NCBI RefSeq assembly: GCF_027887165.1
Contig: NC_077228.1
Span: 209,428,643-209,492,642, forward strand
Length of the DNA: 64,000 nt
Source of the DNA: Monodelphis domestica
Lineage: Eukaryota; Chordata; Mammalia; Didelphimorphia; Didelphidae
Direction: 5' to 3'
Both the position numbers and the translations under genes were made by a program. Below the pieces are notes generated by a model. The model did no database searches. It was not told the origin of the DNA and saw only the letters and a list, made by a program, of their open reading frames with translations. Positions 35,700 to 48,029 of this stretch are shown here, piece by piece (position 1 is the first letter of the stretch; each line of letters opens with the position of its first letter).

Positions 35700-35810
35700 G
35701 CAAGTAAAGGAGCCCCACTACAACCACCCAACTTCTTCCAGACCCTGCGTAGTGTCCTCTGCTGAGGAGGAAGCTACTGCTTCTGGAGGCAAACCATTTC
35801 ACTTACAGAT
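35700..35810. repeat. Ancient interspersed repeat, copy 2
   Basis: CCACTACAACCACCCAACTT, GTGTCCTCTGCTGAGGAGGA and AAACCATTTC correspond to copy 1 about 1.03 kb to the left, in the same orientation. Confidence 0.5.
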
Positions 35811-35864
35811 AGTGCTCACTGTCTTACTGTTTTGCTTTGCATTTTATCCATTACACCTCATTTT

Positions 35865-38800
35865 CTTTTTTTTTTCCAATTTAAACATTATTTTATTTGG
35901 TTATTTTCAAACAATATTCCTTGGAAACAAAGACCCTTTTCTTATCTTACCCCCCCTCCCACTGCCCCTCCCCTAGCCAACGCACAATTCGACTGGGTAT
36001 CACATGTTTCCTTTCTTCAAACCCATTTCCATGTTGTTGGTATTTGTATTAGGGTGTTCATTTAGAGTCTCTCCTCATTCCTGTCCCTTCCACCCCTGTA
36101 GTCAAGCAGTTGCTTATCTTCGGTATTTTTACTCCCATCATTTGTCCTTTGCTTGTGGATAGTGTTTTTTCTCCTGGAACCCTGCAGAATGTTCAGGGAC
36201 GTTGTATTGACACTAATGGAGAAGTCCATTACGTTCTCTTGTACTACAGTGTATCAGTCTCTGTGTACAATGTTTTCCTGGTTCTGTTCCTTTCCCTCTG
36301 CATCACTTCTTGGAGGTTGTTCCAGTCTCCATGGAATTCCTCCACTTTATTATTCCTTTTTGCACAATAATATTCCATCACCAACATATACCACAATTTG
36401 TTCAGCCATTCCCAAATTGAAGGGCATCCCCTCATTTTCCAATTTTTGGTCACCACAAAGAGCGCAGCTATGAATATTCTTGTACAAGTCTTTATACTTA
36501 TTGTCTCTTTGGGGTACAAGCCCAGCAGTGCTATAGCTGGGTCAAAGGGCAGACATTCTTTTATTGCCCTTTGGGTATAGTTCCAAATTGCCCTCCAGAA
36601 TGGTTGGATCAATTCACAACTCCACCAGCAATGAATTAATGTCCCTACTTTGCCACATCCCCTCCAGCATTCACTACTTTCCTTTGCTGTCATGTTAGCC
36701 AATCTGCTAGGTGTGAGGTGATACCTCAGAGTTGTTTTGATTTGCATCTCTCTGATTATAAGAGATTTAGAACACTTTTTCATGTGCTTATTAATAGTAT
36801 TGATTTCTTTGGCTGAAAACTGCCTGTTCATGTCCCTTGCCCATTTATCAATTGGAGAATGGCTTGATTTTTTGTACAATTGATTTAGCTCTTTATAAAT
36901 TTGAATAATTAAACCTTTGTCAGAGGATTTTGTTATGAAAATTGTTTTGCAATTTGTTGCTTCCCTTCTCAATTTGGTTGCATTGGTTTTGTTTGTACAA
37001 AACCTTTTTAATTTGATGTAATCAAAATTGTTTATTTTACATTTTGTGATTCTTTCTTTATCTTGCTTGTTTTTAAAGTCTTTCCCTTCCCACAGGTCTG
37101 ACATGTATATTACTCTGTGATCACCTAATTTACTTATAGTTTCCTTCTTTATGTTCAAGTCATTCACCCATTCTGAGTTTATCTTGGTGTAGGGTGTGAG
37201 GTGTTGATCCAAACCTAATCTCTCCCACACTGTCTTCCAGTTTTCCCAGCAGTTTCTGTCAAATAGTGGGTTTTTGTCCCAGAAGCTGGGCTCTTTGGGT
37301 TTGTCATATACTGTCTTACTGGGGTCACTTATCCCAAGTCTATGCCACTGATCCTCCTTTCTGTCTCTTAGCCAGTACCAAATTGTTTTGATGATCACTG
37401 CTTTATAATAGAGTTTGAGATCTGGGACTGCAAGGCCACCTTCCTTTGTATTTTTTTTTTCATTATTTCCCTGGATATCCTTGACCCTTTGTTCTTCCAA
37501 ATGAAGTTTGTTATGGTTTTTTGTAATTTGGTAAAAAAATTTTTTGGAAGTTTCAATAGGTATAGCACTAAATAGATAAATAAGCTTGGGTAGGATGGTC
37601 ATTTTTATTATATTGGCTCGTCCTACCCATGAGCAGTTAATGTTTTTCCAATTGCTCAAGTCTAGTTTCATTTGCGTGGAGAGTGTTTTGTAGTTGTGTT
37701 CATATAGTTTCTGTGTTTGTTTCGGGAGATAGATTCCTAAGTATTTTATTTTGTCTAAGGTGATTTTGAATGGGATTTCTCTTTCTAATTCTTGCCACTG
37801 AGCTGTGTTGGAAATATATAGAAAAGCTGATGACTTATGTGGGTTTATTTTGTATCCTGCAACTTTGCTAAAGTTGTTGATTATTTCAATTAGCTTTTTG
37901 GTTGATTCTCTAGGATTCTTTAAGTAGACCATCATGTCATCTGCAAAGAGTGATAACTTGGTCTCCTCACTGCCTATTTTAATGCCTTCAATTTCTTTTT
38001 CTTCTCTAATTGCTACTGCTAGTGTTTCTAGTACAATGTTAAATAATAAAGGTGATAATGGGCATCCTTGTTTCACTCCTGATCTTATTGGGAATGCATC
38101 TAGTTTATCCCCATTGCAGATGATGTTAGGAACGACCCTTCTATTCCTATGCTTTCTAGTGTTTTTAATAGGAATGGGTGTTGTATTTTATCAAAGGTTT
38201 TTTCTGCATCTATTGAGATAATCATGTGATTTTTATCTGTTTGTTTGTTGATATGGTCAATTAGGTGGATGGTTTTCCTAATATTTAACCAGCCCTGCAT
38301 TCCTGGTATAAATCCTACTTGAACATAGTGAATGATCCTCCTGATCACTTGCTGGAATCTTGTTGCTAGTATCCTATTTAAGATTTTTGCATCTATATTC
38401 ATTAGGGAGATTGGTCTATAGTTTTCTTTCTCAGTTTTTGACCTGCCTGGATTTGGAATCAGTACCATGTTTGTGTCATAAAAGGAATTTGGTAGAACTC
38501 CCTCTTTGCTTATTATGTGAAATAGTTTGTATAGTATTGGGATTAGCTGTTCTGTGAAAGTTTGATAGAATTCATTTGTGAATCCATCAGGCCCTGGGGA
38601 TTTTTTCTTAGGGAGTTCTTTGATGGCCTGTTGGATTTCTTTTTCTGATATGGGATTATTTAAGAATTCTATTTCTTCTTCTGTTAGTCTAGGCAATTTA
38701 TATTTTTGTAAATATTCATCCATATCACCTAGGTTGGGTATATTTATTGCCATATAGTTGGGCAAAGTAGTTTTTAATGATTGCTTTAATTTTCTCTTCA

Positions 38801-38944
38801 TTGGAGGTGAGGTCCCCCTTTTCATCTTTGATGCTCTTAATTTGCCTTTCTTCTTTCCTTTTTTTAATTAGACCGACCAGTACTTTGTCTATTTGTGTCT
38901 GTTTTTTCAGTTTCACTTCATTTTCAAGAGCTCTTCTTCTGTGA
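35865..38944 (-). mobile_element. 5'-truncated L1 with long ORF2 segments
   Basis: The copy has a minus-strand poly-A (T-run at about 35866), a 3' UTR, and ORF2. One open frame of 610 codons (38076-36244) begins KQGCPLSPLLFNIVLE, has the reverse-transcriptase box LSLFADDM (about 37953-37930), and reaches the Cys-rich end (CWRGCGKVGTLIHCWW) and stop. Upstream, 38825-38100 carries [26 protein letters not shown] and [10 protein letters not shown] small deletion and frameshift separate the two near 38100-38080. The 5' end is truncated near 38944. A weak 7-bp duplication (TCATTTT, 35858-35864 and 38945-38951) is possible. Confidence 0.93.
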
Positions 38945-39166
38945 TCATTTTAACAGATAATGAGTTTGGGGCCAAGTTGTAGAGGGTTTTAAAAGTCAAA
39001 CAGTGACATGTACATTTTGTCTTAAAAGCAATAGGAAGCTAGTAGAGTTTATTTTGAAGAGGGGCAGAGAGAATTCCAAACATGGGGAATAGCCAAAGTA
39101 TACAAAGGCAGGAGATGGAATGTCTTCAGTGAGAAATTAATTTTATATACTAGTTTTTTATTTAAA

Positions 39167-39375
39167 AATCATTTTATTAGTTCTCTAAAAAAATCCTACT
39201 TTCTGTCTTAGAAACTGTATTGGTCCTAAGGCAGAATAATAGTAAGAGCTAGGCAACTGGGTTTAAGTGACTTGCCCAGGATCACATGACCAGAAAGTAT
39301 CTGAGGCCACATTTGAACCCAGGACCTCCTGTCTCCAGACCTAGCTCTCTATCCATTGAGCTACTGAGCTCCCCC
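39167..39375 (-). mobile_element. Marsupial tRNA-headed SINE, antisense
   Basis: CCTACTTTCTGTCTTAGAAA, GTGACTTGCCCAGGATCACA and CTCTCTATCCATTGAGCTAC mark tail, core and head. Confidence 0.88.
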
Positions 39376-40679
39376 ATTAATCCTTTTTTTTTTTCACTAT
39401 TTTGCGAACCCAAGACTACTACAGAGTGGGGAGGAGGCAAAATCCACCAGTTATCATAAATAAAAATTTTCCTCTCAAAACTGCATTAGTTATATCTGAA
39501 AAATATTGATATAGGGTCTTGTTATTATTCTCTTTCATATAGTTGACTTTTTCCTTTGATAGGTTTTATGACCACTCATTATTCAAGATATCATTATTAA
39601 ATCTCTGTTTAGGCTTGTATATTTTGCTTGTATTCCCCATAACTTGATACTATTTTGCTGTATTTTGGCTTACTGAGGATATGTTTAATATTTCTACTTT
39701 TTCACATTTATTTATAATTTCTCTATGCCCAAGAATGTGATCTATATTGGTGAAAGTATTGATGATACTGATATGTATATTCCTAAATTTTCAATTTAAA
39801 AGATATTACTAGACTTTTACATCTAACCTTTCCAACAATCACTTTAATTCTTATTATTTTTAATTTTTCTATTGGACTCATCCAGATCTGAGATAACATT
39901 AAATTAGGCTAAAATTATTGGGATACTATGTTTTTCAATTCATTTAAATTTGCCTTGATAAGTTTGGGTGCTATGTCACTTTAAATGTAACTTTGTTTCC
40001 TTTTTCTAATTTCTCTTGATCTTGTAAACTTTTATTTTTATTTTTTCTTATGTCAAAGCTGTAATTCCTTTTTTAAAAATCATATAATACATTGAAATTT
40101 TTGTTCCAGTCTGTCATTTTCACTGTCTATATTCTTGTGTTTCTTGCATGCAGGGGTTTTGTTTTCTTACTCATTTGTTTATATGGGGTTTGTTTTCTTA
40201 AACCATTTTGCCACTCACTTTCACTTTTTTGGAATATTTAATCCATTCACATTTAAGGTTATGAACATTGTATTTTTCTCCTGTTATTTCTTTCACGTTG
40301 ATTTTTATCTTTGCTCTTCTAAGTTACTACTTTGTCCATGTAATTCATTTTGCTTACATTATTCTGTGCATTTTCCACACGTTCTCCATCTCTCCATTCT
40401 CATGGCCTCTCCTATCCCAGATTCTTTAACTTCACTTAAATTCACTTTTTTCTTTTTATTAGCTATTCCTCATTGTTTTTGACCCTTTCTTTTCCCTGCC
40501 CGCATAAATATGTAGTATAAAAATTATCCTTTCCTCCGCACCAATCTCTTAGCTTACATAAAATTCTTCTGTAGTGCCCTTCTCTAAGATGTTATCATGT
40601 ATTTTATCCTCATTCCTATCCCCTAATTTATTCTGAATTCTTATTCCCTTTCATGGAACATACTTATTTATCTCTTTAA

Positions 40680-40915
40680 GGGAAGTGAGGTGGTGCAGTG
40701 GATAGAGCACCAGGCCTGGGGTCAGGAAGAGCCTAGTCCAAATTCAGTCTCAGACACTTGACTTGTATGTGACCTTCAAATCTTTTTGCCTTCATTTCTT
40801 CATTTGTAAAATGGGGACAATTGTACCTACTTCACTGAGTTGTTGTGAGGATCATATAGTACCTGGCCTACAGTATGCTTATATAAAAGTTAGCTATCAT
40901 TATTAATATTGTTCA
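40680..40915 (+). mobile_element. MIR/MON-type CORE-SINE
   Basis: GGTGGTGCAGTGGATAGAGC, CATTTGTAAAATGGGGACAA and GAGTTGTTGTGAGGATCATA follow the full head-to-tail order. Confidence 0.8.
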
Positions 40916-41675
40916 CTAGTCAATGTCCCTCTTGAGGTAGAGCTTCTTAGATATATAATTTATTTTCTGTTTCTTTTAATGGTATATCTTCTGCTAAGCC
41001 TCATTTTTGGAAATACCAATTCATTAAGAAATTAATATCATGTGGGAGGAGTTACCCCACATCCCAAGTCAATAGCCCAAGCCTTCCTTTAGAAGTAACC
41101 ACTCCTAAAGTCAGGTTATCCTATCTCCTCCTGTGTTCCTATCCTATGTTCCCTCCTTCCTCACTGAATGCTGACATTCCTCCCCTGAGCTAGGAACAAT
41201 TTTTTCCAGCTACTTGCAAAATTTGTTTGGCACTGAAATTCTGAAATTTAATCAACACATGCCTTGGAGCATTCCTCTGACAGTGATCTGTAGAATCATG
41301 CAACCAGGATTCTGTTGTATATATTAAAAATTTGCTACAGAATTTCTGATAGCGTTATGTTCAGGTTTTCATTTTGTCATATTCTGATGGGGCACTTGTC
41401 ATCTTTAAATAATCTCTGTGCAGCTTTTAAAGTGAGTCGCTCTGCCTTCTATAGGATTTATGTGTTCTTTCAGAGTTAATACCTTTTGCTTATCTTTTGT
41501 TAAATTTGCCTTCTCATATTTTGTTTGAGATCCAAATTTGTTATGTGGTCAGAGCCTGTACCATTTCTGAACTGGTTCTAAATTCTTAGCTGTTGTCTGT
41601 CCTCTTGATCTTAATTGGAGAGCTCTGCTTTCTTTATTATAGGGCTGTTTTTGTCTGCTTTCTGTATTTTATTTT

Positions 41676-42006
41676 ATTTTTTAAACCTTTACCTTCTGAC
41701 ATATTTAATACGCAATGAAATTGCGGGAAGGGTGGGGAGAGAGAAGGGAAGGAAATAATGTGATTCTTGTAAGTAAGGAATAATGTTCTAAATTGACTAA
41801 ATTAATTAAAAAAAAAACCTTTACCTTCTGTCTTAGAAGCCATACTAAGTATTGTTTCCAAGTTCACAGAAGAGTGTTAGGCAATTAGGGCTAAGTGACT
41901 TGCTCAGGGTCACACAGCTGGGAAGTGTCTGAGGCCACATTTGAACCCATAATCCTCACCACCACCAAAGCCTGGCTCTCTATCCACTGAGCCACCTAGC
42001 TGTCCT
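41676..42006 (-). mobile_element. Marsupial SINE, antisense, split by an L1 fragment
   Basis: The SINE tail (41676-41698) and body/head (41831-42006, ending GAGCCACCTAGCTGTCC) are separated by a short L1 3' end. The tail sequence AAACCTTTACCTTCTG is duplicated on both sides. Confidence 0.9.
41699..41814 (+). mobile_element. Short L1 3' end inserted in a SINE
   Basis: GGGAAGGGTGGGGAGAGAGA, a GTGATTCTTGTAAG-like 3' UTR and a terminal A-run match the sense form of the L1 3' end at 5769-5975. A perfect 16-bp duplication, AAACCTTTACCTTCTG, flanks it (41683-41698 and 41815-41830). Confidence 0.88.
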
Positions 42007-42562
42007 AGAGTGCTCTATTTTCTGATCCACTTCCCCTCCCCATGGATCTTAAGCTTTTATTATTCTTGTGATTTGTGTATTTAGTTTCTGGATGATGTTC
42101 CATGATTTTTGAGCAGCTACAAGATTCATTCTTTCATTAAAGGGTTTTGGTTCATGTTCCTTTAAAGCTTCTCATCGTTTCTATCTCTGACTCTCATAGT
42201 AGGTTTAATTACTTGGGAATGACACTAGCCGCCCTCTTGGAATTTTTATATCTCTGCCTTTTCTTGTATTCCCATTAACTTATGTCTGACTTTCCTCTTC
42301 ATCTCCCTTTCCATGACTGCATAGACCTCTGAAGCTGGCCTTCCTCAGCCTCCGTGAGCTGGGGTGTGGGAGGGGTCTCTGCTCCATTACTGCCCAAAAC
42401 AAAACTCTACAAGGAAGGACAGAGCTCTTAAAAAGACTTTTCTCTCCAGCATACAAGCTGCTTCTTTAGCAAGCTCAACACTGCCTTGTTTTCTAACACA
42501 TATTCCTTCCAAGAAAGGGCTTCAAGGACCTAGAGGTGCTTTGGGAAGTGCTTTGTTTTCTA

Positions 42563-42740
42563 ATGGGGCAGCTGGCTGGCTCCGTGTATAGAGAGCCAGA
42601 CCTAGAGACAAGAGGTCCTGGATTCAAATCTGGCCTCAGACACTTTCTAGAGCAAGTCACTTAACCCCCCCATGCCTAGCCCTTACTGCTCTTCTGCCTT
42701 GGAACAGATTCTTAATATGGATTCTAAGACAACCAAAAAG
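42563..42740 (+). mobile_element. Marsupial tRNA-headed SINE
   Basis: GGGGCAGCTGGCTGGCTCCG, CCTGGATTCAAATCTGGCCT and TGCCTAGCCCTTACTGCTCT mark this copy; its tail is shortened. Confidence 0.88.
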
Positions 42741-44744
42741 AATGTCTGGAGCCTAGAGATGGGGTATCTTTTTGTAGAACAGCCAGGAATCAAGGGTTTT
42801 TGTTGAGGAGTAAGTTATAAGAAGCCCGGATAGGTGGGAGGGGGCTCAAAGTTATCCAGTAACAGCCTTAAGGCCATTAAAGAGATGTTAAATCTCCTAG
42901 ATGTTAAAATCTCCTAGAAAATCTTTAGAACTTCACCAAGAAATCCAGTACAGATGGAGGTGGCATTTACTATGAATGTGGTCAGGTACCGTGACAGCAG
43001 GCCTTGCTGTGCACCTGAAAATCCACTACATGTGACCTAAGTTTTTTTATTTAAGAGTTTTAACAACTGACCAGCCTCATTTGTAAGTCTTCCCTCTAAT
43101 GGCTCTGTGACTTCTTACCATATTTGTTCTCAGTATCCAAAATTCTCCAGATATGTAGGCATATTTGGCCAGTACTATTAATATATTTTCCTTATCTAGT
43201 AATAATATATCTTAATTACTAATAATTAATTATTAAATGCCAATCTATCATTAATCAAACTTGCTCAGAGCCCCTATCCCAGTTTATTTGCATTTTTAAT
43301 TTTTATGTTTATTAAAATAAGTTAAAATTATTCCAATAAATTTAAGTTTATTAAGACTTAGCTAATGAAATCAAGTTTATTATTACCTTTAGAACCAGCA
43401 AAATCTTTTACCAGAAGTGGCTGCTCCTTTCTCTACATATCAAAAGCCTGCAACTGAACAAAAGCCTAGGATTGAATAAATATTAAGAAGTTATTGCCCA
43501 CATAATTTATTGACAAAGATACAAATAAATATTTACAATGTATTAGCTATTAGAATCACAGTTGCTTCCAATCATAACTATAACCACAGAGAACCTCGCC
43601 TTATTTTTGAAAACGGTTTCAATATTTATTTTTGAAAACAGTTTCAACATTCAGTTTAATCGAGGTACCAAGCAAAGCAAAATCTTCTTGTGAATTCTCT
43701 TTATCCTCTTCACAAGATGATTAAAACATTTCTATCAGGAAAGAAGTCTCCTTCATCTTCTTTCTCTGTCATCTATAGTTGCTCTCAAACCATAATTCTT
43801 AACTATCTTTTTCCAGACTCTCTTCATATAAAATTCTGTTTCTTCATAAAATAAGTTGTCAGTTTTCTTAAGCCAGTCGTTTTTCTTCATTTTTTCATCT
43901 TTTCCATAGTTTTCTCAAGCCACCTCTGTTAACTCTTTGCTTTCATTTCCTCAAACATATCCAGCCCCCATAATCCATTTGGCTTTTAAAGCTATAATAA
44001 AAATAACTCTAAAATCTGCAGGAAAGGTTTTTGAAATAGATGATACATGTAAAAGGCAATGAAAACATGCTCGATACTTGACTGGTCCAGAAAACTAAGG
44101 CCTGAACCATTTACCTAATTCCCCAATCACCATTAAGACAAAAACCCAGCACACAAGCACTTGGGGCTCCTCAGACGTCTCTGCCTTCTTGACTGCTCTG
44201 CAAATTAACAATCCCTTCTGAGCAGGCAGGGCCCCTTGGGGAGCTGCATCCAACTGAACCAACTCTATATGCTTACTAAGGAACCTTTGCACGCTGTTGA
44301 GTAAACTCTTGTTAAATATTATATGCTCTGAGTGTCTCAGCTTGTCCTAATCTGGAGCTGAAACCACAAGGCCTGCCTGAGTCAGACCTGACCCAACCGA
44401 TGGCCTATATATACTGAGTGGAGGAAGTTGGAAAAGAGAGGCCTCAAGAATTTCTGCAAGGAAGCTGCTCTTCTCTCCTATATGTCTTACTTTCCACAAT
44501 TCTTTTTCACACTAGTGATGATCCCTCATTTTCTGCCCTGTCCTACTTGTTCCTAATTTCAGACATTAGAATCCAGGCCAAAATGTGATCATATCTAAAA
44601 AGAAGGAAATATCTATTATCTCTTTCTTTCCTTCTCCAGTTTCTTCCCCCTCTGGAAGAGGAATGGCATTGGTGATTAAGCACTATCCTCAGAATAACTC
44701 CTTTAGAGGTTTGGTTCTTTCATGCTAAAATGGCTTGGCTGGTT
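42741..44744. other. Unassigned AT-rich intronic stretch
   Basis: I see no supported gene. There is a near-perfect 25-bp tandem duplication around TTTTTGAAAACGGTTTCAAT (about 43602-43651). A TATATATA-containing, promoter-like stretch lies at about 44400-44420 and could be part of an old LTR, but I cannot bound it. Confidence 0.4.
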
Positions 44745-44910
44745 GGGGGCAGCTGGGTGGCTCAGTGGACTGAGTTCAAATCTGACCCCATGCTTCCTAC
44801 CTGTGTGATCTTGGACAAGTCACTTACCCCCATTGCCTAGCCCTTACTGCTCTTCTTTCTTAGAACCAATACACAGTATTGATTCTAAGACAGAAGGTAA
44901 AGGTTTAAAA
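44745..44910 (+). mobile_element. Marsupial tRNA-headed SINE with internal deletion
   Basis: GGGGGCAGCTGGGTGGCTCA is followed directly by GAGTTCAAATCTGACCCCAT, so part of the head is missing. The tail TTCTAAGACAGAAGGTAAAG is kept. Confidence 0.9.
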
Positions 44911-46321
44911 GAAATGGCTTAGCCAGGTCCATATTTGTTCTTTCAAGCCACTATACAAAGGAGATGGAAGAATAAAAATCAAAACGAGAATTTTTTTAAG
45001 CCAGATGAATCAATTAATAACTTTAAAAGTCTGTCCTCTAAAAAGTAATATCCTGAATCCCCAAGGGATATCCTGTATACAAATATAACCCCTTTGCATA
45101 CAATGACAGTAGGGGAGAAAGAGTTCTTCTAGAAATAAAGAATTCAGTCTAACACAATTAAAACTTTGTTGTAACAGTTTAAATCTATTCGGACAGAGTG
45201 CCAAGTCTCTCTAAAGTTATCCACACAAGCCACTTCCTTTTCAACAAAGTGCTAATATCACTGTAATTAGATCTAAGATCAAATGCTCCTCCATTTGACA
45301 AATGACAAAGTAAAGCCCAGGAAAGAAAACCAGGGGTCAAGTTTTTCATCAACTTTTCATTCTTCACCAACCTTTGCACTCCTTCCAGTAACTTGCACGC
45401 TAAGTCAAGGATCTGATCATTATATTCCTCTTGCAGACAGGGAAAGGTCTAAATCAGGAGGTCTGGGCCATATTCCCAGCCTGGAGAGACTTCCCAGGGA
45501 AGTCAAAACCTCTCCAAACCTCAGTTTTTGTCTCTAAAATGTTTTTAGTACCTTATTAACAGGGTTAAAGGCTTTGCAATCAGGTTTGCTCAAATTCTAG
45601 ACTGCTTCATTTTACATTTTCATTTTTCAGCACCTACCCCTCACCATGCCATATACATAGTAGGCATGTAATAAACGTCTCTAGAAATGAGAACTGAGCG
45701 ATACAATCCAGGCTCGTAGTTTCTGCCCAAACTTTACCCACTGCCCCCCGTATCTCCCTGCCACTTGCTCCTATATTCGTTCCTTCTACACTCTATTTGT
45801 GGTTTAATCACTGCCCATCCTCCAAGTCTTCCCAGAAGCTGGAACAACATGGACAAAGCAGAGAAGGCAGGACATTTAGTTAAAATAAAAGAGCAGCAAA
45901 CTCTAAATTCAAAGTGGATTCTACAAAGTTTTGCCAACTAGAACTAACCCAGCACCTCGGAGAGGAGCCGGAGATGGCAAGAACTGGTACTGGGTCAAGT
46001 AGGAAGCAGCGCTGATACAACAGATTGGAAGTCAGAACCCTGAAGCTTCTCCTCCCATAGTAGTAGAAAAAAGCTTTTCCATTTCCTCACCACATCACCT
46101 CTGAACCTCGGGTTCTTCACCTACAAAACGGGGATAATACTTCACTGCCTATCAAATGAGATTTGGGAAGAAAATGCCTTATGTCCCATAAGAGGCTACA
46201 CAAATGTGAGCAGTGACAATGAGGAGAGGAAGCCTGGAGATACCATGTCAGTGTTGGAAACTCCCATAGTGAAAACTACCTCCTATAACTGATACAAATC
46301 AGCCACTCATCTATTTGTGGA

Positions 46322-46528
46322 TTTTTTTTCCTCAACACTTACCTTCTATCTTAAAATCAATACTAAGTATCGGTTCCAAGGCAGAAAAGTGGTAAGGGCT
46401 GGGCAACCGATATTAAGTGACTTGGCCAGGGTCACACAGCTGGGAAGTATCTGAGGCCAGATTTGTACCCAAGACTTCCCATCCCTAGGCCTGGCTTTCT
46501 ACCACTGAACCTCACCCCTGGCTGCCCC
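46322..46528 (-). mobile_element. Marsupial tRNA-headed SINE, antisense
   Basis: ACTTACCTTCTATCTTAAAA, GTGACTTGGCCAGGGTCACA and CCATCCCTAGGCCTGGCTTT are in antisense order. Confidence 0.88.
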
Positions 46529-46609
46529 AGTAATTTAAGAGTCAGGGCTCTGAGATCACTGTCCCTCTCAGATCATTTTCCACTTCCATCATCTATGTCT
46601 TGTAGGTCT

Positions 46610-46735
46610 CCCTCGTTAGAACATGAACACCCCAAGGGCAGGGACCGTGTTTTGTTTTCATTTCTTTGTATCCCCAGGCCCTAGCACAGGGTCTAAAAAT
46701 GGCAGCCTTATAAAATGCTTGTTGACAAATAGCTA
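46610..46735 (+). mobile_element. L2-type LINE 3' end
   Basis: CCCCAAGGGCAGGGACCGTG, TTTGTATCCCCAGGCCCTAG and ATAAAATGCTTGTTGAC follow the L2 3' end. Confidence 0.7.
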
Positions 46736-46930
46736 ATATAATAATTTAAGGTTTTCAAAGCACTGTGACTATATTAAGTTATTTGATCCTCAGTGATACT
46801 ATTTTTCACACTTTGAGGAGATTGTGGCTACCAGAGAGTAAATGCCTTACTCATGGTCACAGAGCTGATGGGTTGGAGGGAGAAACTTAACCCAGTTCTT
46901 CCTGATTTCCTGGGCTACAATCAGTGAACA
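46736..46930 (-). mobile_element. MIR/CORE-SINE fragment, antisense
   Basis: GTTATTTGATCCTCAGTGAT, ACTTTGAGGAGATTGTGGCT and CTCATGGTCACAGAGCTGAT are in antisense MIR order. Confidence 0.55.
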
Positions 46931-47484
46931 AACATTTAAGCACCTACTATGTCCAGGGTGGGCTCACAGGCTAATGTGGGAGACCACTGGAGATCGACAG
47001 AAGGAAAGCTATGGCATTAAAGGAGATGAAGAAAAGCTTCTCAAAGAAAGTGGAATTTTAGCTGAGACTTGAAGGAAGGGAAGCCGAGAGGCAGATGAGG
47101 AAGGAAGCATTCCAGGAATGGTGGGAAACAGTGAAAATGTCAGGAATCAGGAGAGTTTTTGTTCCAGGAATGACAAGGCGGCCAGTGCCACTATGCTGTC
47201 TCTCTGCAAGTGCAGAGACTCGCCGGGGTCTCAGTCTTGCTTCCAAGACACAAATCTCCTCATCTCTACTGGTCTGTTCAAGTCTTTTATTTTTTAGTTC
47301 TAGTGTCTTTCCAGGCTTACTGCATGTTTCTCTCCTTTACCTGTTCTATGTTCTAGCAAACTGGCTTGATATTCCACCTCCTAGGTCCATGCTTCTGCCC
47401 AGACTGTCCCCCAAAGCTGGAACACACTCTCATCTCCATCTCACTGTGCCTTGTGGCACACCCCTACCTCCCCTGGGCACTGAG

Positions 47485-47840
47485 GTGGCAAAACAGAATG
47501 ACTTTTGGTCTTGGAGTCAAAAAGACCTAAATCCAAATTCAACCTCAGACACTTAAGAAAAACACTTAATCTATTCCAGTCTCATTTTCATTTGAAAAAT
47601 GAGGAAAATCATGTATAACCCAGTGGAATTGCTTGTCAGCTCCAGGAGTGGGGAGGGAAGCGGAGAGGGAGAGAACATGAATCGTGTAACCTTGGAAAAA
47701 TACTTTAAAATAAATAATAAATTTTTTAAAAGAAAAGAAAAATGAGAATAATAATAGCACCTACTTCCCAGAGTTGTTTCAAGGGTCAAATGAGATAATA
47801 ATATATTGTTAATATATTATTTTGTAATAGAGTATATAAA
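47485..47840 (+). mobile_element. MIR/MON SINE split by an L1 fragment
   Basis: The head side (47485-47603) and the AATGAG...TAATAGCACCTACTTCCC side (47747-47840) are one MIR-like element interrupted by an L1 3' end. Confidence 0.65.
47604..47737 (+). mobile_element. Short L1 3' end inserted in a MIR
   Basis: GAGTGGGGAGGGAAGCGGAG, GAACATGAATCGTGTAACCT and an A-rich end are flanked by AAAAATGAG on both sides (47595-47603 and 47738-47746). Confidence 0.8.
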
Positions 47841-48029
47841 ACACTGAGCCTGTAAGTAACTTGGCTAAGTGAAAGCAATGGATGTTGGTTATAGATATGC
47901 TTGGAATTAGAACATAATTGCTAAATTATACCATTCTTGTTTCCTGCATATGTATAATTTTAATAATGTATTTTATAAAACCTTTAGTCTTCAAAATAAA
48001 ATATACAACAACTTCAAAAAAAAATTAGT

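Larger units (their letters stand above)
39400..42250 (-). mobile_element. Old L1 remnant, antisense, with later insertions
   Basis: The T-rich + strand follows antisense L1 features: a TTTAATCCATTCACATTTAA-like stretch at about 40238-40257, and an ORF1-like stretch near 41250-41340 (CATGCCTTGGAGCATTCCTC). No open frame is kept. MIR-type and SINE insertions interrupt it. The boundaries are approximate. Confidence 0.4.

Noticed and set aside
38914..38925. Target duplication CACYTCATTTTC for the large L1
   Set aside because: The L1 ORF2 frame (ALENEVKLKKQ) continues through this right-hand site, so it lies inside the element. Only the weaker TCATTTT further right remains possible.
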